NCBI GenBank assembly: GCA_017432405.1
Contig: JAFRJF010000309.1
Span: forward strand, 1-46,443
Reading direction: 5' to 3'
From: Clostridia bacterium
GTDB lineage: Bacteria > Bacillota_A > Clostridia > Christensenellales > Aristaeellaceae
Length of the DNA: 46,443 nucleotides
The number at the start of each line of letters is the position of its first letter. Position 1 is the first letter of the stretch. The position numbers were made by a program, and so were the translations under genes. The notes beneath the pieces are model-generated. The model was given only the letters and a program-made list of their open reading frames with translations. It made no database searches and was not told the DNA's origin. Below are positions 41,640-46,443 of the stretch, piece after piece.

Positions 41640-43213
41640 ATACGATGCTGAATCTATCCTCCAGCCCCCACGTAAGGGACCGGTGGACCACCGCCTACAT
41701 CATGCGGGTGGTACTGCTGGCGCTGTTGCCGGCCACGCTGGTGGGCGTGATCCACTTCGGCATTCACGCGCTGCTGGTGGTGCTGCTGAGCGTGTTCACC
41801 GCCGTGCTGTGCGAGCTGGTGTTTGACAAGCTGTGCCACAAGCCGGACACCTGGAAGGACGGCAGCGCCGCCGTGACCGGCCTGCTGCTGGCCCTGTCCC
41901 TGAGCCCGTCTGTGCCGCTGCACCTGCCGGTGCTGGGCAGCATGTTCGCGATACTGATCTGCAAGTGCTGCTTCGGCGGCCTGGGCAAGAACTTCATCAA
42001 CCCCGCCCTTGCCGGGCGCTGCTTCCTGCTGATCTCCTTCAGCAGCGCCATGTCCGCCTTCTCCCCCGACGCCGTCTCCTCCGCCACCCCGGTGGCGCTG
42101 CTGCTGAACGGCGAGGCGGTGAGCGTCACCAAGATGTTCCTGGGCCTGACCAACGGCGTCATCGGCAACTCCGCGCTGGCGCTGCTGGCAGGCGGCCTGG
42201 CGCTGTGGGCCTTCGGCTTCATCCACGGCCAGATCTGCTTCTCCGTGCTGATCATGTTCACGCTGACCATCGGGCTGTTCGGCGGCCAGGGCTTCAACCT
42301 GCCCTTCCTGCTGGCCCACATCAGCGGCGGCGGCGTGGTGATGGCGGCCTTCTTCATGGCCACCGACTACGTCACATCCCCCGTCACCCGGCTGGGCCAG
42401 GCGATCTACGGCTGCCTGATCGGCCTGCTGGGCGGCATCTTCCGCCTGTACGGCGGCACCGCCGATTCCTTCAGCTACTGCGTGATCACCGGCAACCTGT
42501 TCACCCCGATGATCGACCACTACATCGTGTCCAGGCCCTACGCCTTCACGAAGTATTCCATCATCCGGCAGGCGCGGGCTTCCGGCATTCCGCTGTACAA
42601 GCGCATCCCCCGCCCGGCCCTGGTGCTGACGGTGATCGCCGCCATCGCGGGCCTGGCCCTCAGCGGCGTCTACGGCATGACCAAGGACATCATCGCCGAC
42701 CAGCAGCGGGCGGCCCAGGCGGCCTCCTACCTGGTGGTCTGCCCCGATGCCGACCACTTTGAAACCGACGAGGCCCTGGACAAGGCCATCGCTGACATGA
42801 ATGGCGAGACCTACGGCTCGGCCTTCGGCCGGGTGACCATCAACGAGGCCTTCACCGCCATCGACGCACAGGGCCAGGTGACCGGCCACGCCATCAGCGT
42901 CACCACCGCCGACGGCTACCACGGCAACGTCACCCTGGCGGTGGGCATCGACGACGACGGCAAGCTGAACGGCATCTCCTTTACCGAGCTGAACGAGACC
43001 GCGGGCCTGGGCATGCGGGTGGACGAGGACGAATTCAAGGGCCAGTTCGCCGGCAAGGCCGTTGAGAAGTTCACGCTGAACAAGGCCGGCGGCTCCACGA
43101 CCGACGAGGAGATCGACAGCGTCTCCGGCGCGTCCACCACCTCCGGCGCGGTGGTCAACGCCGTCAACGCCGCCCTCGACTTCTACAAAAACACGGTGAA
43201 GGGGGGAGCCTGA
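41636..43213 (+). CDS. RnfD-RnfG fusion protein
   Basis: A 525-residue membrane flavoprotein combining two Rnf subunits. Residues about 1-320 are RnfD (many helices) with DAVSSATPVALL, where Thr151 fits the covalent FMN site (DxxSxAT). Residues about 330-525 are RnfG-like: one membrane helix (330-350) and an outer FMN-binding domain with the site SVSGAST (Thr501). RnfD and RnfG are normally separate genes, with G often directly behind D. The frame is continuous with no stop or frameshift at the joint. Two covalent flavins on one polypeptide are predicted. Confidence 0.93.
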   Translation: MNTMLNLSSSPHVRDRWTTAYIMRVVLLALLPATLVGVIHFGIHALLVVLLSVFTAVLCELVFDKLCHKPDTWKDGSAAVTGLLLALSLSPSVPLHLPVLGSMFAILICKCCFGGLGKNFINPALAGRCFLLISFSSAMSAFSPDAVSSATPVALLLNGEAVSVTKMFLGLTNGVIGNSALALLAGGLALWAFGFIHGQICFSVLIMFTLTIGLFGGQGFNLPFLLAHISGGGVVMAAFFMATDYVTSPVTRLGQAIYGCLIGLLGGIFRLYGGTADSFSYCVITGNLFTPMIDHYIVSRPYAFTKYSIIRQARASGIPLYKRIPRPALVLTVIAAIAGLALSGVYGMTKDIIADQQRAAQAASYLVVCPDADHFETDEALDKAIADMNGETYGSAFGRVTINEAFTAIDAQGQVTGHAISVTTADGYHGNVTLAVGIDDDGKLNGISFTELNETAGLGMRVDEDEFKGQFAGKAVEKFTLNKAGGSTTDEEIDSVSGASTTSGAVVNAVNAALDFYKNTVKGGA

Positions 43214-43215
43214 GC

Positions 43216-43902
43216 ATGAAGAACAAGTACATTGAGCGCCTGTACAACGGCGTCGTCAAGGAAAACCCCACGTTGATACTAATGCTGGGCATGTGCCCCA
43301 CGCTGGCGGTGTCCACCCGGGCCATGAACGGCATCGGCATGGGCCTTTCCACCACGGCGGTGCTGATCCTGTCCAACCTGGTGATCTCGCTTCTGCGCAA
43401 GGTCATACCCGACCAGGTGCGCCTGCCCAGCTACATCGTGATCGTGGCCTCGCTGGTAACGGTCACCGAGCTGCTGATCCAGGCCTACCTGCCCTCGCTG
43501 TACGCCGCGCTGGGCATCTATATCCCGCTGATCGTGGTCAACTGCATCATCCTGGGCCGCGCCGAAGCCTACGCCAACAAGCACACCCCGCTGCTGTCCG
43601 TGATGGACGGCCTGGGCATGGGCATCGGCTTCACGCTGGCGCTGACGCTGGCGGCCCTGCTGCGCGAGATCCTGGGCAACGGCACCGCCTTCGGCGTCCA
43701 GCTGCTGCCCAAGAGCTTCGAGCCCATCGGCATCTTCATCCAGCCGCCGGGAGCGTTCCTGATCATCGCCTTCATCATCGCGGTGATGAACGCCATCGGC
43801 ATCAAGACCCGCCAGCGCAAGCTGGTTGAGAGCGGCTGCGACGGCATGTGCGCCAATTGCGCCGCCGCCTGCGATAAATCCGGGGAGGTGAGCGCAAAGT
43901 GA
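43216..43902 (+). CDS. rnfE: Rnf complex subunit RnfE with Cys-rich tail
   Basis: A 228-residue integral membrane protein, one of the two small homologous subunits RnfA/RnfE that hold an iron-sulfur centre in the membrane. About six helices; signatures NPTLILMLGMCPTLAVS and LGIYIPLIVVNCIILGRAEA. After the last helix come four Cys in CDGMCANCAAAC (CxxxCxxCxxxC), unlike a bare RnfE end; this could hold a metal centre. It starts 2 bases after the fusion gene stop. Confidence 0.95.
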   Translation: MKNKYIERLYNGVVKENPTLILMLGMCPTLAVSTRAMNGIGMGLSTTAVLILSNLVISLLRKVIPDQVRLPSYIVIVASLVTVTELLIQAYLPSLYAALGIYIPLIVVNCIILGRAEAYANKHTPLLSVMDGLGMGIGFTLALTLAALLREILGNGTAFGVQLLPKSFEPIGIFIQPPGAFLIIAFIIAVMNAIGIKTRQRKLVESGCDGMCANCAAACDKSGEVSAK

Positions 43903-44480
43903 ACAGCAGCCTGATCATGATCATCATCTCCGGCGCGTTGATCAACAACGTGGTGCTGAACCAGTTCCTGGGCATCTGCTCGTTCCTGGGCGTGTCCAAG
44001 CAGATGAAGGCCTCCGCCAGCCTGGGCGGCGCGGTGATCTTCGTCATCACCATCGCCTCGGCGGTGGCCAGCCTGCTCTACGACTATGTGCTGGCCCCCC
44101 TGGGCCTGGACTACATGAAGACCATCGTGTTCATACTGGTCATCGCGGCCCTGGTCCAGATCGTGGAGATGTTCCTGAAAAAGAAATCCCCGAGCATGTA
44201 CCAGGCGCTGGGCATCTACCTGCCCCTGATCACCACCAACTGCGCGGTGCTGGGCGTGGCCCTGACCAACGTGCAGGACGGCTACAACTTCACCCAGTGC
44301 GTGTTTTCCGGCTTCGGCACGGCCGTGGGCTACACCATCGCCATCGTGCTGCTGGCCAGCATCCGCAGCCGCATCCGCGAGGAGGATCTCCCCGCCCCGC
44401 TTCGCGGCGCGCCCATCGTACTGATTTCCGCGGCGTTGATGTCCATTGCTTTCATGGGCTTCTCCGGCCTGTCGTTCTGA
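43899..44480 (+). CDS. rnfA: Rnf complex subunit RnfA
   Basis: A 193-residue integral membrane protein with six helices. Family signatures are NNVVLNQFLGICSFLGVSKQ, with the conserved Cys, and ALGIYLPLITTNCAVLGVAL, whose Cys pairs with the RnfE copy to bind the membrane iron-sulfur centre. GTG start overlapping the RnfE stop (GTGA). Its C-terminal end is 17 bases before rnfB. Confidence 0.96.
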   Translation: MNSSLIMIIISGALINNVVLNQFLGICSFLGVSKQMKASASLGGAVIFVITIASAVASLLYDYVLAPLGLDYMKTIVFILVIAALVQIVEMFLKKKSPSMYQALGIYLPLITTNCAVLGVALTNVQDGYNFTQCVFSGFGTAVGYTIAIVLLASIRSRIREEDLPAPLRGAPIVLISAALMSIAFMGFSGLSF

Positions 44481-44496
44481 CGGAAGGGGGATAGAC

Positions 44497-45294
44497 ATGA
44501 TAACCATCATCATTACTACGCTTGTCATCGCCGCCATCGGCATGGTGGTCGGCGTGGGCCTGGTATTCGCCGGCGATAAATTCAAGGTGGAAGTGGATCA
44601 GCGGGAGAGCGCCGTGCGCGAGTGCCTGCCCGGCAACAACTGCGGCGCCTGCGGCTTCGCCGGCTGCGACGCGCTGGCGGCGGCCATCGCCAAGGGCGAG
44701 GCGCCGGTGAATGCCTGCCCGGTGGGCGGCGCGCCGGTGGCCCAAAAGGTCGGCGAGATCATGGGCACGAGCGCCGATGCCGCCGAGCGCAAGGTGGCCT
44801 TCGTGCGCTGCAAGGGCAGCTGTGACGTGACCCACAACCAGGGCCACTACATCGGCATACAGGACTGCCGCAGCGCCGTGCTGGCCGGGCTGAACCTCAC
44901 CGATTGCGGCTACGGCTGCCTGGGCCTGGGTTCCTGCGCCACCGCATGTCCTCAGGACGCGATCCAGGTGGTGGACGGTGTGGCCATGGTCAACCGCAAG
45001 CGCTGCATCGGCTGTGGCCTGTGCGCGAAGGCCTGCCCCAGGGGGCTGATCGAGCTGGTGCCCGCCTCCAAGCGGGTCATCGTACAGTGCTCCAACCACG
45101 ACAGGGGCCCCCTGGTCAAGAAGGTCTGCACCGCCGGCTGCATCGGCTGCATGCTGTGCACCAAGCAGTGCGAGTTTGACGCCATCCACGTCACCGGCAA
45201 CCTGGCACAGGTCAATTATGAAAACTGCACCCAGTGCGGCAAGTGCGCCCAGAAGTGCCCCGCCAAGGTCATCACCCTGCCTCCGGCCAACTGA
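44497..45294 (+). CDS. rnfB: Rnf complex subunit RnfB
   Basis: A 265-residue subunit that accepts electrons from ferredoxin. One N-terminal membrane helix (about 2-25), a four-Cys 4Fe-4S domain (NNCGACGFAGCDALAAAI to ACPVGG), then a Cys-rich core (CKGSCD to CGYGCLGLGSCATACP) and ferredoxin-type clusters CIGCGLCAKACP, CIGCMLCTKQC and CTQCGKCAQKCP. This long, many-cluster form is usual in Clostridia. The ATG at 44497 follows GGAAGGGGG; earlier in-frame ATGs lack a site. Confidence 0.96.
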   Translation: MITIIITTLVIAAIGMVVGVGLVFAGDKFKVEVDQRESAVRECLPGNNCGACGFAGCDALAAAIAKGEAPVNACPVGGAPVAQKVGEIMGTSADAAERKVAFVRCKGSCDVTHNQGHYIGIQDCRSAVLAGLNLTDCGYGCLGLGSCATACPQDAIQVVDGVAMVNRKRCIGCGLCAKACPRGLIELVPASKRVIVQCSNHDRGPLVKKVCTAGCIGCMLCTKQCEFDAIHVTGNLAQVNYENCTQCGKCAQKCPAKVITLPPAN

Positions 45295-45329
45295 CGCCGG
45301 ACGGACGATAAGGAAGGGATGATAGATAT

Positions 45330-46443
45330 ATGGAAAAAAAGACGATCGCCATGCTGGTGGTATCGGCATTGATCCTGATCCTGGGGGTCGTATTCGCCTG
45401 CGGCATCGGCCGGGGCGGCGAGTTGACCTACCAGAAGCCCGGTCCCTATACCGCCGAGCGCAGCAACGATTACAGCAACGTTCAGGTGGCCATGACCATT
45501 CAGGGCGACCAGATCCTCGATGCCGAGATCACCTCGTCCGGCGACAATGACCTGCTGACCGACGAGCTTCGCGCCCAGTGGGCCGATTCCATCGTGGCCA
45601 ACCAGTCCTATGAGAACGACGTGATCTCCTCCGCCTCGCTGAAGTACTCCGCCGACTCCGTCAAGGAGGCCGCCGCGGACATCTTCACCCAGGCCGGACT
45701 GCCCACGCCCGAACCCGCGGCCACACCGGAGCCCGAACCGGAACCGGAGCCCGAGGCCGAAGCCCCTGCAAATGAGGCGGCTACGCCGGCCGACGGCGAA
45801 TTCCACGTGGAAAAGACCACCGACTTCAGCACCATCGACGTGGGCATCACCGTCGAAGACGGCAGGATCACCGACGCCAGCGTCACCTCCGCCCCCCTCG
45901 AGGGCCAGGTGGACATGCTCACCGACGACATCCGCAGCGCCTGGGCTTCCCAGATCGTTGAGAAGCAGGCCGTGGACGCCGTCTCCGGCGTCACCGTCTC
46001 CTCCGACGCCGTGAAGGAAGCCGTGGAGCAGCTGATGATCCAGGTCAACGGCGGCGGGGAAGCCGCGGGCCTGGCCGACGGCACCTATACCGTCCAAAAG
46101 ACCACCGATTTCAGCACCATCGACGTGGCAATGACCGTCGAAGACGGCAAGATCACCGACGCCAGCGTCAGCTCCGCCGCCCTCGAGGGCCAAGTGGACA
46201 TGCTCACCGACGATCACCGCGCCGCGTGGGCCGAACAGATCGTGAACAGTCAGTCCGTGGACGCTGTGTCCGGCGTCACCGTCTCCTCTACCGCCGTGCA
46301 GGAAGCCGTCGACGAGTTGATGGCCCAGGCCGCCGGCGGCAACCCGGCCGCTGCGGACGACGGCAGGCTCGCCGAGCTGGAGGCCGCGCTGGCCGAGGCC
46401 CAGTCCCGCGCCGAGGCCGCCGAGGCCAAGGCCATGTCCGTGA
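45330..46443 (+). CDS. Multi-FMN-domain lipoprotein after rnfB, 3' end cut
   Basis: Open to the window end (371 codons seen). N-terminal helix with a possible lipobox (VVFACG, Cys24). Three FMN-binding type repeats follow. The last two are 95 residues apart with DAVSGVTVSS (Thr222 and Thr317 as expected covalent FMN sites); the first has DVISSAS (Ser103). A Pro/Glu stalk lies between repeats 1 and 2. The visible end turns into a heptad-like coiled coil (LAELEAALAEAQSRAEAAEAK). AAGGAAGGG precedes the ATG, 35 bases after rnfB. Likely an extracytosolic electron carrier served by Rnf; the acceptor is unknown. Confidence 0.9.
   Translation, partial: MEKKTIAMLVVSALILILGVVFACGIGRGGELTYQKPGPYTAERSNDYSNVQVAMTIQGDQILDAEITSSGDNDLLTDELRAQWADSIVANQSYENDVISSASLKYSADSVKEAAADIFTQAGLPTPEPAATPEPEPEPEPEAEAPANEAATPADGEFHVEKTTDFSTIDVGITVEDGRITDASVTSAPLEGQVDMLTDDIRSAWASQIVEKQAVDAVSGVTVSSDAVKEAVEQLMIQVNGGGEAAGLADGTYTVQKTTDFSTIDVAMTVEDGKITDASVSSAALEGQVDMLTDDHRAAWAEQIVNSQSVDAVSGVTVSSTAVQEAVDELMAQAAGGNPAAADDGRLAELEAALAEAQSRAEAAEAKAMSV
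45811..46380 (+). repeat. Two 285-bp tandem intragenic repeats
   Basis: Units starting at 45811 and 46096 are nearly the same over at least 220 bases (for example AAGACCACCGA(C/T)TTCAGC and ATGCTCACCGACGA). Differences are mainly synonymous or conservative, implying recent duplication of one FMN domain. Confidence 0.8.

Overview
The window reads as a GC-rich, anaerobic, Gram-positive-type Bacillota chromosome, most likely a gut-type Clostridia. The grounds are AAGGAGG-like ribosome sites, TTGACA/TATAAT promoters with 17-base spacers, a lysine (L-box) riboswitch, a class B sortase, the acetyl branch of lysine synthesis and a complete Rnf operon. I do not name a genus. GC content and similarity statements are by eye, not computed.

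Layout. 1-2740: 3' end of groEL and a ROK-family regulator. 2741-6660: a lower-GC accessory patch with two near-identical XRE repressor genes, each next to three equally spaced 12-bp operator sites, two copies of a small helical protein, a secreted Ig-like protein and a MITE-like element. 6690-13660: cell-surface and RNA-modification genes (a class B sortase with a coupled secreted protein, an RsmC-like methyltransferase, an RsuA-type pseudouridine synthase, a membrane-anchored polysaccharide deacetylase, a secreted SH3b protein, a DUF378 membrane protein). 13666-17640: lysine/diaminopimelate operon on the minus strand, dapA-dapB-dapH-M20 deacetylase, under a lysine riboswitch. 17737-22566: arginine operon argC-GNAT-argJ-argB-argD on the plus strand. 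22582-24570: an MBG/Ig-like surface protein gene broken by one in-frame TAA. 24728-30183: three tandem secreted type-B carboxylesterases in lower-GC DNA, the last with a leader of about 300 nt ending in a terminator hairpin. 30781-33080: a secreted protein, a double-glycine-leader SH3b peptide and a Dabb protein. 33104-36830: ptsI and a sucrose/trehalose-like PTS EIIBCA. 36939-40000: small secreted and regulatory genes and a 262-bp palindromic repeat element. 40152-end: the Rnf operon rnfC, rnfD-rnfG fusion, rnfE, rnfA, rnfB, then a multi-FMN-domain lipoprotein cut by the window end.

The genes fall into working groups. The dap genes make meso-diaminopimelate and lysine by N-acetyl intermediates and appear to be shut off by lysine at the RNA level. 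The arg genes form the acetyl-recycling ornithine route. The Rnf genes would couple ferredoxin:NAD oxidoreduction to ion pumping. The fused RnfD-G and the downstream repeat protein carry DxxSxxT/S flavinylation-type sites, which suggests a chain of covalent flavins leading electrons out of the membrane. The most interesting candidates are this Rnf-linked flavin protein, the duplicated XRE/operator cassette, the double-glycine-leader SH3b protein and the long structured leader of the third esterase.
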